DNA from: Metridium senile | Lineage: Eukaryota; Cnidaria; Anthozoa; Actiniaria; Metridiidae | DNA: 64,000 bases | Direction of reading: 5' to 3' | Assembly (NCBI GenBank): GCA_949775045.1 | Contig: OX459095.1 | Span: forward strand, 35,702,768-35,766,767 | Shown here: in pieces, positions 12,937-24,403 of the stretch | Numbering within the stretch: the first letter of the stretch is position 1 | Layout: each line of letters starts with the position of its first letter | Position numbers and translations under genes: made by a program | Notes under the pieces: generated by a model | Database searches by the model: none | Told to the model about the DNA's origin: nothing | What the model saw: only the letters and a program-made list of their open reading frames with translations

Positions 12937-14290
12937 GTAGCGATAGTAGTAATATACAAATTAGGTAATACCTAATAGCGGAGCTCCCAGTTTAATTTTT
13001 TCTTACAACATCAATATGTGCATGTAAATACCACTTTTAATCAGCAAGCAATGAGTAAAATCAGTAAAATTGTATCAATTTATATCTTCCTATATTTATA
13101 TCAACATGTATTTTTATATCAATTGTAAGGGCATCGAGAATTATTGGGATGCACTAGAAATAAATTATTATTATTATTATTAAAATGCCAGCCCGTAATA
13201 CTCAAGAAAATATCTAATAAGGGATTTATTAAACAACTTACTGTTTATTGTAATTTATATAGCATTTTTCATCGAAAAATATAACCTTATAACCTTAACC
13301 TTTTGCGCGCGGAGAGAGAATCAAAACAAAGCCCTGGAAAAGCCAGTAAAATGTAAGATATTTCTCGCTCTCTTTTTGATTGACATAATGTCAAAAACCT
13401 CATTGGCTATCGATGTAGATGACGCCATCATGTAACGCAACGTTACGAAAGGAAAGTTTGTCATTTACACGAGGGACGGAGATTTCTCATTGAAAAAAGT
13501 CCGATAAAAGCATGTTAATGGACAATTCATGAATGGAAATTGATTTAATGTAAGTAAAAAAATTGTAATAAATTCCACTGCTTTTTCTTAGGTTGGTTAT
13601 CGTTTTCATTCTATGCACTTTTTCATCTTTTTCTCAAATTTTCAACTGTCACTTCAGTCAATAGTGTTGTTCAGACAAAAAAGTGTTCAGAAATGTTTTT
13701 GATGGAAAATACGATTCCCAAACGATAGTGTGAATAGCCTTATTATTATCCCTTTTATTTTTAAGCCATTAAGCTTATTTTGCTTTTGATAACACCTTGA
13801 AAAAGTGCTTTGGCTGAACAGTCGTTTTACGGCCGCTTTTTACCTTCTTTTATTTTCCAAAGTTAGTTAGGATTCCGGATAGAAAAGGTTAAACCTTTTC
13901 ATCGTATTAGATTTATTAAAAAGTAGTCATGGCAAATCATAAAACAAAAAGTTATTTTGAAATGGAATTAAACGCCTCAAGAATTATAAGTTCTACCAAC
14001 ACAAGATCGATTTGAAAGGATTTTAAAACAAGGTACTCAAAGTTAAAATTTGTATCTACAAGCGACCATGTAATGTTCTGTTTATTTTATAATTATCAAT
14101 TAAAAAATATTAATAAAACTTTTTTCGAAACAATAAGTTTCCGTAAAGCTGTGTCACCATAGTGATGATATATTCACATGTGAAAATAACATGTTATTTT
14201 CACATGTGAAGATATCAAATTTTTGAAACGGAGAAATATAGGTATTTCATTGACAATTATATAATAATATTATTTATTGCCTATAAACTC
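12937..14290. other. Non-coding internal region of the transposon
   Basis: AT-rich sequence with (TTA)n near 13168 and a short inverted repeat near 14178-14210 (TTCACATGTGAAAATAACAT). No coding exon seen. Confidence 0.5.
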
Positions 14291-14628
14291 TTTATAATGA
14301 TACATTGATCTCTGGTACATGTATCCTTACAAGGGTGTCAACTTCATCTTGAAGGTTTCTTGCATTCTCTGTGGAATTTATGTCAGCTAATTGTTCCTAT
14401 CAAAAAAATAATTAATAAATTAAAGCTAGGAAACTAAACAGGACCAATTGTCTTTAAAATAATTGAAGTGGTTAAAGTGATTTTCTTGACATTTGTACCT
14501 TATTTTGAGCATTATTCATATTAGTCTCTGGTGTTTCAATCTTGATCTCTTGGAATGGCATTTTCTGTTTAAAATCATTGGAAAATTCCCCAGTTTAGTT
14601 CCATGTCAAATTAAGCACTACTATTTGT

Positions 14629-14824
14629 AACAGGTTCCCATTTAAATCTCTACTTTCCCATTTAAATCTGTACTTGTGCAAATTGTGTTGATGTGTGCTA
14701 AACACACAGATCAACCAATCAGAGTATATTATTTCTGAAGTGAACTTCTCTGATTGGTTGATCTGTGTGTTTAGCACACATCAACACAATTTGCACAAGT
14801 ACAGATTTAAATGGGAACCTGTTT
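14629..14824. mobile_element. Near-perfect hairpin element
   Basis: Arms 14657-14724 and 14748-14815 are 68 bp and look fully complementary, with a 23-bp loop. The arms start CCCATTTAAATCTGTACTTG. An extra partial arm copy precedes the left arm. It lies between exons of the split gene. Confidence 0.9.
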
Positions 14825-15065
14825 TGTGTGTTCTAATCTGACCACTTCAGATTAACTTGATTTGTGATGGTGTAAATGAAAATTGAAAGATTGGAAAATG
14901 ATTATTTCTACTTTATAATTGATAAATGCACTTACATGATTTAAAAACTAATAAAACTACAATAGCTTTGAGTAAGTGATGTCATAATTTAGATCCTTAA
15001 TATGTTTAATTATTTTGATTGGTATCTTACAAATAGAACAGACTAAAATATGTTATTTTGTCAAT

Positions 15066-15197
15066 AGAGAACAAACACTAAAAATGTGTACAATAATTTA
15101 TACTATTTAGTAGTAAATAGTGCTAGTTATCTAATAGGAAACATAATTTGGAACTTTTTATACTATTTATGTTGCATACTTTTAGTGTTTATACACA
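15066..15197. mobile_element. MITE, AGTGCTAGTT family
   Basis: Flanked by ACACTAAAAATGTGTAC and its near complement, with the shared centre TAGTAAATAGTGCTAGTTAT. Related to 1663-1809, 17554-17706 and 48076-48220. Confidence 0.6.
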
Positions 15198-15969
15198 GAA
15201 ATCATTCAATAAAAGAAAGTTTAAAGATTTCTTTTCAATTTTTATTTTAGTACCCCTTAAAAGGAATACTGTATTTTTACAAAGCATACCTACCATTTTT
15301 TTTTTTCAGGTGTTGTTCATGTTCATCTTCTGATGTAGAGACATTGCGTTTCCGTGATACTTTGGATCTTGTTGACCTTGTACTGCTGTGTTCTCTCTCA
15401 CTGGTTCGATAAAGCTCATTGTGCAATAGCTGTGATAGAATCAATTTCTGGTATTCGGTTGAATTGGTGGCGCCATGTCTTCCTCCGCTATAAAGGAAGG
15501 TACCCTCTTTGGCATATTTATGTGCTGTTTCCATGACACCATCTGAAAAGTTGCTAAACTTGAGTGGGATACAAATTAGCTCACCATCACTTCTGGCTTT
15601 GTCAATGTAGTAAGATGTATGTACCACAATTTGCTTGATAGAAGGTGTAACACAACTTGTACCAAAGATGAGAACAAATTGAAACCCAAGAAATAATCGT
15701 GCAAGGCATTCAAACTGACATCCAGTAAGTGTGGGGGGAGTATCAAGGAGAGCTATGTAGATAGGACTCAAGGAAGAGGTAAAACTTATCAAAATGTCAA
15801 GTGTTACCCCAGTGAACCCAGCTTCCTTAACAATAGTTGGCATTTGATCTCCAAAAGACAAAACACCAATTTCATCAAGCTTAATTGTGCCATCTTCTTT
15901 TTTCACATATCTGGCAAATTTAGATATTGCCTGGTGGTACTGGCTGGCAGAGTTTAGAATTCCTATTCA

Positions 15970-16510
15970 AAGAGCACTTGTTAATAATTGATATTGAGTA
16001 GATCCGTATACAAGTATATGTAATATGTGCCTTATTCCAGAATAGAATTACATTTAAAACTGCTTATTATTGTAAATTGAAAATGAAAAACACTTATAGT
16101 CAGTGTCTTTTAGGGTTTTACAATTTCCTACTACTGTTCAGTTTTCACTCACTGTAATTTTTTCAGGCTATTTTAAATATATTTTTAACACTGGAATACA
16201 GTTTATATTACATGTACACACTCCTTGTATTGTGAACTAATATTTTATTATGATAATAGATTCAAGTTACAAATTTACAATGATTGCAATTGCTTGGTGT
16301 ATTTTTGCACTGGTTGAACATCTTTGCCTTAGGGGGGAGGGGAGGGGGACCTTTTGTAAGATCGTTACAAGTTTAAAGAAATGTTTGATAGAGCAAAAAC
16401 ACTAAAACCATGAATTAATCAGTATAACTGACCCAGAAACATCAAATACAAAATGAAACAATACCTCCTTACAAATTTACTTGTCTTTGATAGTGACTAA
16501 TAGTCACTAA
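15970..16510. other. Intronic AT-rich sequence
   Basis: Intron between the two main exons of the split gene. Contains a G-rich run near 16331 and sequence similar to repeats near 55080-56640 (GACTAATAGTCACTA). No exon seen. Confidence 0.5.
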
Positions 16511-17282
16511 GGGACCGGTCATTATTTATGTAGAGGGGGGTGGGGGTGGGGGGGGGGGGGGGTGGGGGGTGGGGGAGGGAAAAAACAAGGGGGTGTCAAG
16601 GCTATTTCAGATTGACAAGAGGGGGGGGGGGCAAACTTTTTTATAAATACCTTACTGGGAGGCCATGAGTTAAAGGTGGGTGAAAAATTAAAATATTGGA
16701 ATGCAAACAATATAATGTTAAACAGTAATGCTAAATTGTACAAGGTTATACTACATCATTGTTTTCTTTTGTTCAAAACACCACCATTTTGTATGACTTT
16801 ATAGTGATTTCTATTTTACAGAAATACTGTTTGCACTCTGAACACTATTAAATATTATCTCAAATTTAAGTTGAACATTAAAAGAATGTAGACCTAACTG
16901 TTTTAATATTTGCTTTGACTGAATTTTCTTTTAATGAAATGCTTGTCACTTTAATAACTCAAGAGGCAAATAAACATGATGTAACAACAAAAAGGTAGTC
17001 CTTTTACAACTACAAGAACATCATTTGAAAAGAATCTTGTTGAATTTGAAAAAATTGTAGAAGGTAACTAAAGAGATATTCTCCTTTTTTGTTATTTAGC
17101 AAAAATGTCACTTTCATTATATTTTAATAATATAAGCATCAATAGTACACTAGTGTTAAATATACTGTTAGGTAGTGGAGGGGGGGGGGGGGGTCATCAA
17201 CAAAATAATGAGTAAATAAGGGGTCACTTGAAATTTACAGATCCCCCCCCCCCCCCCCTCTACATAAATAATGGCCGGTCCC
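16511..17282. mobile_element. TIR element with G-rich termini
   Basis: The left end is GGGACCGGTCATTATTTATG followed by TAGAGGGGGG. The right end is its complement with one mismatch. TAA flanks both sides (16508-16510 and 17283-17285), consistent with a 3-bp target duplication. Long G and C runs lie just inside the ends. No protein coded. Confidence 0.8.
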
Positions 17283-17553
17283 TAAATAAGAACTATTACA
17301 CTGTCAGTAGCAATTTATTTTACTTCAGGGATATAGTGTTAGTGCTCTACACCCATCAAAAATGTATAAAAAAAAACACACATACTAACTATGTCTACCA
17401 TGAATTCTGTCTATATATCACTAAAAAGGTCTAGCAATTTATAACTTTATTGGTAAATGTAGATGTACTCTGGCCCATTGGGGTAGTACTTTTAATGTTG
17501 AATTACATGAATCCAGTACTGGCAATTTGCCTAATTTCAAAATTTTATTACAG

Positions 17554-17706
17554 TAGAGTGTAAATAATATACCTGTGAAACAAGTAGTACTAATTAGTAC
17601 TAAACAGTGCTAATTAAACAATAGAAAACAATACAATTAGGATAACATATAATTGCACTATAAAATAGTCAGCTAACTATTTCACGGGTATATAATTTGC
17701 ACTCTA
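17554..17706. mobile_element. MITE, AGTGCTAGTT family
   Basis: Arms begin TAGAGTGTAAATAATATACC and close with its imperfect complement. The centre AGTGCTAATTAAACAATAGA matches the family. Confidence 0.65.
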
Positions 17707-19213
17707 TCTGTCTATCATACCTGTTGCACATTGACCTATTCGATGACAAATGGTTTCTGCTGATCTTAAGGCTAGATGGAGTCCTCCAATGTAGTAATCA
17801 GAAAGGTTACATTCCACTAAATTAACACGCCCTGTACTTCCCAAGTGACCTTTTGCAAATTCACGTCTGTTTTGAGCATTATCAGTCCTTCCATTAAGCC
17901 AAGTGTTGAACTCACTCTCTAAATTGTGTGAGTCATCAACTGTCCACGTAGGACCATGACTACACAAGGTCATGTCACCAAGCTGAGTGCAGTGCTCGGG
18001 CGCATCACAGATGGGGTAGGTTGATTTGGCAGAGCTATTGCCAGTGTCTATTCTTCGTTGCTTTCCATCTGCAGTAGCTCTCTTATACACATCAATGTTT
18101 TTGCCATTTACAAAGACTTCTTCAAGATTACTAATTTGTTTGTAAAGATCTTGAAAACACAACCTGAGGGTATCATAGTCATCCTGACCTAGATATGCTC
18201 CACAGGTGATCACTAAGCTTTGCAAATTATAGGGGTCTACAACTTTAACCCTAAGTGTGGTTATACCATTAGAGAATCGTGACCATTTCAACCATGGGGC
18301 AAGGTCAGTGAACTGGTAAATCATAAGCGACCCTTTGGGAAAAGTAATGGCATCATTTACTCCAGGCATAGAGAGTAGAAATTCCAAATATTTTTGGACA
18401 TTTACTGTAGCGACAACAATGCCATTACTTTTCTCTTCCAGCTCAAGTCCCACTTGTTGACCTAGCTCTTCTTTTGTTTTGTTCAAACATTTAACAATGG
18501 CATCCTTGGGTGGGAATATGTTAATTCCTAATACTTCTTCCATTTTTCTGCCCCAAGTATTACGTAAAACATCTTGAGTAGCCCTCTGACTTACACACAG
18601 TGACCCCACTACGCCACACCCAAAGTCTAAAAATGTATCCTTATTCTGTTCATAAACCTTTGGCATTAAAATATCCCTGAAGATATTCTGTTTGTTTTGT
18701 GGGTTAAGAATGTAATCACAGACCAAATGTTTGTTTGCATCAATTTGTTCAAATAATTGCTCTTGGGATAACTGATTCCTTGATTGATTTGTTGTATCAG
18801 TTTGATTTGAATTAAATAAAATACTCACAAGCTCAGGGTATTTAACAGCCAAAGCATTTCTTGTTTCAATGAAATTGTTAACTACATGTCGTGTCTGAAT
18901 TCCCTTGGATGTAGTTGCTGATTCAATAATATACTCCCAAGGCTTTACTGATTTACTTAACTTAGGCAAACAGTATTCTTTCAATTCTTCTGTTGACAGT
19001 TTGGAGACAAAAGCCTTTACTCTAGATGATCGAGTTGTTGGTGCTAGTTGCTCATGTAAAACTTTTGAAATAACATCATCTGCACTTTCCTTGGGTCGTC
19101 CTTGTACTTTTACTTCAAGATTTTGTGGCCTGTGCAGTGGATTTTCACGATAGTGGCGAAGTAAATTATTGTAACTAATTGAGGAGTGGTCACATGTACT
19201 CGATTGACAATGA

Positions 19214-19219
19214 AAACGA
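19214..19219. repeat. Polinton target-site duplication, left
   Basis: AAACGA here and at 32900-32905. Because the ITR itself begins AG, only AAACG is unambiguously outside it. Similarity extends to AAACGAGTA on both sides by chance or because the target resembled the terminus. Confidence 0.75.
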
Positions 19220-19693
19220 GTAGTAGTAAAAAGCGGATTCTGGGACAAGGTCAGAATCACGAGTTAAAAAATTACTAAGGATTGGCACCCATCATTCATA
19301 AACCCGCTTGTCAATCCTTATACTGTCTTGACCCAACCCACCCCACCCCACCCCAAAAGGTCAAAATTCCAAGTCAAAATTTTACTAACACATAATAACA
19401 TAGGTGTCAATCATCAACCCGCATGTCAATCATTATTAATTGACATGACCACCCCACCCCCACATCATTATCATAGGGTATTTATCTATGATAACGAACA
19501 TAAATTAAGGTTTAAAGATATATATGGTATAATAAAAAATGGAGAAACAAACAGTGAAAAAGTTGAAGGTCATGGCCAAAGAGCGAGGCATTCCGAGATA
19601 TTATCGAATGCGTAAAGCCGAGCTCATCGAGGCGTTGGGAAATACGCCAAAACCGGTTCAAAGACCTATCCCAAAACCAAGGACTAATATACC
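19219..19693 (+). repeat. Polinton left ITR
   Basis: Starts AGTAGTAGTAAAAAGCGG. Identical to the complement of 32425-32899 with no indels, then similar but diverged to about 19750. It includes non-coding sequence and the first 51 codons of PolB. Inside are two copies of ACCCGCNTGTCAATC (19302-19316 and 19417-19431) and C-rich CCCCA runs, which are candidate binding sites for replication or integration proteins. Confidence 0.95.
19508..19538 (+). promoter_or_regulatory. ITR-borne promoter of PolB
   Basis: AGGTTTAAAGATATATATGG lies just before the PolB ATG. The TTTAAAGAT core recurs before other genes of the element. The same sequence in the right ITR precedes the cysteine-repeat gene, so both ends should fire the same promoter. 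Confidence 0.5.
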
Positions 19694-22600
19694 TATCACA
19701 TCCTCGAATATATTAGATCAACCGATACCCGAAATTGACGTTCCCATTCTCAAACCTTCCCAACCCACACGAAAGCCCCGTGTTTCATCACTCAAGCGCC
19801 TGACAGGTAGAGGTGCCACATCAGTAAAGAAAGAGATAAACAAGCTTGCAGATTGGATTTTATCGTATAGTCCTTCTACTGTTAAAAAGGGGGGAAACAA
19901 ACAAGTTGACAAATTGAAGGAACGAGTTGACAACTTGAAGGAACAAGTAAACCGCATTTTCAAAAGATCAGAGCGAATTGCACCTAAACTTAAACAAACG
20001 GCACTGAAGGGATATTTGAAAACATACAGGATTGATGGAGAAAAAGGGTACGATCCCAAGACGTTCATCACTAATGTCAAACCAAAAGTTCTGGATCTCA
20101 TCAACCAACAAAAGAAGCCTATTAAAGTCAAGTTTATCTTTACTTGCAAATTTATAAAAGAGAATCCAGCGACTGGTCAGATTGATGAAAACTCTGGGTA
20201 CTTCCATTCCAAAGTTGAAATAGTGGACGAATCGACCGATTTCTCTGACTTGTTCAATACAATGACAAATCGCATACTTGAATCGATTGAGCAATTTCAA
20301 AACCAAGGCTCTGGATGGCAGTTTGACCAAGTCGAATACTTTGACATCAACATCGATCCCTTCAACCCAGTCTCTGGAAGCTCATATATCTCACTACCAT
20401 CAAAATTAGCAAATAAGAAGGCAATCATCAACGTTAAGAACGTGAACGATCACGAGTGTTTCAAGTGGGCAGTCACCTCTGCTATATACAATCAAGAAGT
20501 TCATCCTGAACGACTAATTGACCAAATGAGAGAGAACTCTAAAAAGTTTGACTGGATGGGAATAGAATTTCCCGTCTCTCTGAAACAGATCGATCAGTTC
20601 GAAAAGCAAAATAACTATGCGATTAACGTCTACGGATATGAAGGTGATGTATACCCCCTGAGAATCAGCAAGAAACATGTTGTGGCGGAGCAATCTCATG
20701 TGATCAACTTACTTCTCATATCAAACGAAGAGACAAATCACTACTGTTGGATTAAGAATATGTCAAGACTGCTAGCCTCAAAAGTTAGCAAGCACAAATC
20801 TAAAATGCACTTTTGCAATAGATGTCTTAACTCATTTCAGTCAAAGACCTCATTAGAAAAACATCTCGAATACTGCGCCAAAAACGAAGCGGTTAAGCTT
20901 GAGATGCCAGCAGACAAAGATGGAAATCCCCTTCATACTTACTTTAAAAATTATACCAGAAAAATGCGAGTCCCCTTTGTTGTCTATGCCGACTTTGAGA
21001 GCTTTACAGAGAACATAGACACATGTTCCCCAGATGAAAGTAAAAGCTTTACTAAGCAATACCAGAAGCATAAAGCATCAGGCTACTGCTATCTCATCAA
21101 GTGCTTTGACGACAACATGTTTCCACCCAAGCTTGTACGACACACAGCCGAATCCCCAGACGAAGATATCCCACAGATGTTTATAGAAAATTTAGAGTCA
21201 GATATTAAGAAAATTTACAATACGTTCAAATTCCCCAAGAAGGTAAAAATGAGTAAGAAAGATAAAATCACACATAACAATTCCACTCACTGTCACATCT
21301 GTGAGGGCGAATTAGGAGAAGATAAGGTATTGGACCACTGCCACCTTACGGGAAAGTACAGAGGTGCAGCCCATAACGAATGCAACCTTCAATACAAAAT
21401 TCCAAAGTTCTTCCCGGTCATCTTTCACAACCTATCTGGTTACGATTCACACCTATTTATCAAGAACCTTGGTACATCAAAAGGTAAAATAAACTGTATA
21501 CCGAATAACGAGGAAAAATACATCTCCTTTACAAAGCAGATAGTTGTGGATACATTCACAAACAGGGATGGAAAAGCCTGTACCGTAAAACGTGACATTA
21601 GATTTATCGACAGTCTGAAATTCATGGCTAGCAGTCTCGGCACCCTTGTAAGCAATCTACCCAAAGAGTCTTTCATAAACCTCAAAAGCCGCTATGAAGG
21701 GGAAGAGTTAGCCCTCCTATTGAGAAAGGGAGTATTCCCATACGACTGGTTTGATGGCTTCGATAAACTCAACGCAAGCCAACTACCGCCAAAGGGAGCA
21801 TTCTACTCTAAGCTCACCGACGCCGGCATAAGTGAGGAGGATCACCAGCATGCACAAAATGTGTGGGAAACCTTCAAGATGAAAACAATGAGGGACTACC
21901 ACGACCTCTACCTTGAGTCAGATGTTCTCCTTTTGGCTGACGTCTTCGAGAACTTTCGAGATGTTTGCAGCAAAAACTACAAGCTAGACCCTGCTTGGTA
22001 TTACACAGCACCCGGACTGGCTTGGGATGCAGCGCTAAAGTTGACGAAAGTTAAACTAGAGCTTCTCACCGACCCCGACATGCTACTCATGATTGAGAAA
22101 GGCATTCGAGGGGGCGTGTCTATGATATCTACTAGATATGGTAAAGCTAACAACAGATATATGAAAGAGTACGATGAGAATGAACCATCAAAATATATCG
22201 CGTACCTCGATGCAAACAACTTATACGGCTGGGCGATGAGTGAACCTCTACCAACTCATGGGTTTCAATGGATGACTGACCAAGAACTAACAGACTGGAC
22301 AAAATACCCATGCATACTAGAGGTCGACCTGGAGTATCCTCAACACCTACATGACTTACACAACGACTATCCGCTAGCTCCAGAGTCTGTTAAGATCGAC
22401 AAGGTTGAAAAGTTAATCCCAAACCTCGACAACAAAACGAGGTATGTAGTCCATCACGAGACCTTGAAAGTTTACGAACGCCTCGGACTGAAAATCATCA
22501 AGATTCATAGAGGCATCACATTCGAAGAGTCTGCATGGTTGAATTCATACATCGACTTGAATACCGGTCTAAGGACGAAAGCATCCAACGCCTTTGAAAA

Positions 22601-23426
22601 AGATTTCTTCAAACTTATGAACAACTCCGTCTTTGGCAAGACCATGGAGAACATCAGAAGCAGGGTAGACATTAGATTGGTCACGAATGAAAAAGATGCG
22701 AAAAAGTTGATATCAAAGCCAAACTATCAACATCGCACCATCTTTTGTGAGAATCTAGCCGCCATTCACATGAAGAAGACAAAGCTGATCTTTGATAAGC
22801 CCGTTTACTTGGGCATGTCCATTCTGGATCTAAGTAAGACGTTAATGTATGATTTTCATTATAGATACATCAAGCCAAAATATAAGGAAAAGGCCAAACT
22901 ATTATTTACAGATACCGACTCTCTTGCCTATGAGATTGAGACAGAAGATTTCTACAGGGACATCAGCCCTGATGTGGAAAAAATGTTCGATACCAGCAAC
23001 TATCCAAAGGATCATCCGTCTTGTATTGAGACAGGCGTGAACAAGAAAGCCATCGGTAAGTTCAAAGACGAGGCTGGCGGCAAGCAGATAGCCGAATTTG
23101 TGGGTTTGAGAGCCAAGCTCTACTCGTACAAGATGGAGGGAGGTGAAGAGGAGAAGAAGTGCAAGGGCGTAAAGAAAGCGGTCGTTAAGAGGTGCATCAG
23201 TTTCGAAGATTACAAGGATTGTCTTTTCGAGAAACAACCACAGATGAGGAAAATGAACGTCATTCGTAGCCACAAACATGACGTTTACACCGAGACTGTG
23301 AACAAGGTCGCCCTATCACACGAGGATGACAAACGAATCATCTGTGAGGATGGTATCCACACCTTTGCTCACGGTCATTTCAGAACGCTATCGGGAGGCA
23401 ACTCGGTATCTTCAGGAACGACTTGA
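19539..23426 (+). CDS. PolB: Protein-primed family B DNA polymerase (pPolB)
   Basis: 1295 residues. It would replicate the linear element from its ends using a protein primer. Exonuclease motifs: ExoI YADFES with D485, ExoII NLSGYD at 631-636, ExoIII YLESD at 791-795. Polymerase motifs: A DANNLYGWAM from D891, B NNSVFGK near 1029, C DTDS at 1125-1128, and a KLYSYK-type KxY motif further on. Residues 5-33 are SAP-like and lie inside the ITR. A region near 300-400 with HECFKWAVTSA resembles the OTU-like segment described in some relatives, but this is weak. FCNRC...HLEYC near 425-447 is a C2H2 finger. CHIC...LDHCHLTGKYRGAAHNECN near 584-616 is an endonuclease VII/HNH-like zinc insert common in animal Polinton polymerases. 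Its 3' end overlaps the converging integrase gene by 52 bp. Confidence 0.97.
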   Translation: MEKQTVKKLKVMAKERGIPRYYRMRKAELIEALGNTPKPVQRPIPKPRTNIPITSSNILDQPIPEIDVPILKPSQPTRKPRVSSLKRLTGRGATSVKKEINKLADWILSYSPSTVKKGGNKQVDKLKERVDNLKEQVNRIFKRSERIAPKLKQTALKGYLKTYRIDGEKGYDPKTFITNVKPKVLDLINQQKKPIKVKFIFTCKFIKENPATGQIDENSGYFHSKVEIVDESTDFSDLFNTMTNRILESIEQFQNQGSGWQFDQVEYFDINIDPFNPVSGSSYISLPSKLANKKAIINVKNVNDHECFKWAVTSAIYNQEVHPERLIDQMRENSKKFDWMGIEFPVSLKQIDQFEKQNNYAINVYGYEGDVYPLRISKKHVVAEQSHVINLLLISNEETNHYCWIKNMSRLLASKVSKHKSKMHFCNRCLNSFQSKTSLEKHLEYCAKNEAVKLEMPADKDGNPLHTYFKNYTRKMRVPFVVYADFESFTENIDTCSPDESKSFTKQYQKHKASGYCYLIKCFDDNMFPPKLVRHTAESPDEDIPQMFIENLESDIKKIYNTFKFPKKVKMSKKDKITHNNSTHCHICEGELGEDKVLDHCHLTGKYRGAAHNECNLQYKIPKFFPVIFHNLSGYDSHLFIKNLGTSKGKINCIPNNEEKYISFTKQIVVDTFTNRDGKACTVKRDIRFIDSLKFMASSLGTLVSNLPKESFINLKSRYEGEELALLLRKGVFPYDWFDGFDKLNASQLPPKGAFYSKLTDAGISEEDHQHAQNVWETFKMKTMRDYHDLYLESDVLLLADVFENFRDVCSKNYKLDPAWYYTAPGLAWDAALKLTKVKLELLTDPDMLLMIEKGIRGGVSMISTRYGKANNRYMKEYDENEPSKYIAYLDANNLYGWAMSEPLPTHGFQWMTDQELTDWTKYPCILEVDLEYPQHLHDLHNDYPLAPESVKIDKVEKLIPNLDNKTRYVVHHETLKVYERLGLKIIKIHRGITFEESAWLNSYIDLNTGLRTKASNAFEKDFFKLMNNSVFGKTMENIRSRVDIRLVTNEKDAKKLISKPNYQHRTIFCENLAAIHMKKTKLIFDKPVYLGMSILDLSKTLMYDFHYRYIKPKYKEKAKLLFTDTDSLAYEIETEDFYRDISPDVEKMFDTSNYPKDHPSCIETGVNKKAIGKFKDEAGGKQIAEFVGLRAKLYSYKMEGGEEEKKCKGVKKAVVKRCISFEDYKDCLFEKQPQMRKMNVIRSHKHDVYTETVNKVALSHEDDKRIICEDGIHTFAHGHFRTLSGGNSVSSGTT

Positions 23427-24370
23427 AGCTCCTCTCTGACGAGCGACCTCCTCGACCCACCCTCCGACAGATAGTACAACACGGGCTGTCCAACCGAAAC
23501 AACACTGCGTGATAAATCGTAGATGTCCAAACTCCAGACCGGATCCGTCGCACGACGGTTATCACCTCCTTCGTCTTCTCCTGGAGCAAGCAAATATCTT
23601 ACTTTGACTCCAGGGGGTAGTCTCACTTCGTCAAGCCCGACGGGTCGCGTGTATTCGACGGGTTTAGCATCAACTTCTTTGAGTCTCACGGCTTTATCGG
23701 GTTCTTTTCCGGTGATCCGTCTCGGCTTACCATTCATCGCTTCCAAAACTTTGGGCAATCTCTTCACCCAGTCTCTTGACCTTCCGCTCTCTAATAACAT
23801 CTCTTGAGCGTATTGATGACTATACAATCTTTCGGACAACGTTCGATTAGCCCGCTCCACCACGGATTGGGCTTTGTGGTTTTTGGCCTCACTTCGTTGA
23901 ATTCGAACATTGTGCTTTTTCATGAGTTTTGTGACATCACCCATGAATTCTGTGCCGGGGTCGACAATCACCGTATTTGGCCACTTCAACCTCCTCGAAT
24001 AGATTCTTTCAAACGCTTTGGCAAGTCCACTCGAATCTTTACTCGTTACCGCTTCGGCATCAACATACCTCGAAGCAACGTCCACCACTAGCAGCGCGTA
24101 TTTGTAAGTCTTTCGTTTTACGGTATCGTGAGTCAAGAACAATAGATCCGCCTGGTGGATGTAGTTTGGTTTGACGACGACCCAATGCGGTCTCGGAATG
24201 TGCATCGGAGGTGGTAGATAGATTTGCCACAGCGCCTGTTTCTCCAGCCACTTCTTAGATTCAGATTGGCTCACTTTGGCGGCGTCTGCCAATTTATGGA
24301 TGGCCTCGTGGCCTTTCCAGTACCCATCGGTACTGTAGTATATTTTTGATAACCTGCGTTCGTTACTCAT
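23375..24370 (-). CDS. INT: Retroviral-type integrase (RVE)
   Basis: 331 residues. Inserts the element into the host genome. The rve core shows D75 (HQADLLFL), D137 (IVDPGTEF) and E172 (VVERANRTL), with 34 residues between the last two. The N-terminal segment (YYSTDGYWKG...WLEKQALWQIY) is the helical region typical of Polinton integrases. The C-terminus (PVLYYLSEGG...LVREELQVV) may be a chromo- or SH3-like DNA-binding part. Its 3' end overlaps the PolB 3' end on the opposite strand. Its start lies 33 bp from the capsid start, divergently arranged over a shared TTTAAAGATTA box. Confidence 0.95.
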   Translation of the reverse strand: MSNERRLSKIYYSTDGYWKGHEAIHKLADAAKVSQSESKKWLEKQALWQIYLPPPMHIPRPHWVVVKPNYIHQADLLFLTHDTVKRKTYKYALLVVDVASRYVDAEAVTSKDSSGLAKAFERIYSRRLKWPNTVIVDPGTEFMGDVTKLMKKHNVRIQRSEAKNHKAQSVVERANRTLSERLYSHQYAQEMLLESGRSRDWVKRLPKVLEAMNGKPRRITGKEPDKAVRLKEVDAKPVEYTRPVGLDEVRLPPGVKVRYLLAPGEDEGGDNRRATDPVWSLDIYDLSRSVVSVGQPVLYYLSEGGSRRSLVREELQVVPEDTELPPDSVLK

Positions 24371-24403
24371 TTAAAGATTATCTCTCCTTTCCTTAAAATA
24401 ATT
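24369..24403. promoter_or_regulatory. Divergent promoter between integrase and capsid genes
   Basis: ATTTAAAGATTATCTCTCC fills most of the 33-bp gap between the two start codons. Its core matches motifs upstream of other genes of the element. Confidence 0.5.

Larger units (their letters stand above)
14292..19213 (-). pseudogene. C2H2-finger, candidate DDE transposase gene, split by the Polinton
   Basis: The main exon 19213-17721 encodes about 497 residues. It joins in phase through a GTATGA donor to exon 15962-15294. Two further exons (14567-14501 and 14396-14292) are tentative because the phase after an 11-A run does not close. The start codon lies at 32925-32923 on the far side of the Polinton. 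Its eight codons (MNNSLNTR) run in frame into FHCQSS once the insertion and one target copy are ignored. The N-terminus has a C2H2-like finger (C-x5-C-x12-H-x5-H). Later come ICDAPEHC and a C-terminal LHLALRSAETICHRIGQ, an arrangement reminiscent of RNase-H-fold transposases with an inserted helical zinc domain. That functional guess is weak. Position inside the 129-bp TIRs supports it. The Polinton separates start from body, so the gene should be inactive. Confidence 0.6.

Noticed and set aside
16522..16743. Proline-rich minus-strand frame
   Set aside because: Simple translation of G-rich terminal sequence of a transposon.
19214..19260. ATG inside the ITR as start of the 518-codon minus frame
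   Set aside because: The first residues come from ITR sequence. The natural start is at 32925, across the Polinton.
19328..19615. 95-codon frame in the left ITR (also 32503-32790)
   Set aside because: It overlaps the PolB start in another frame and has no conserved features. Its duplication is explained by the ITR.
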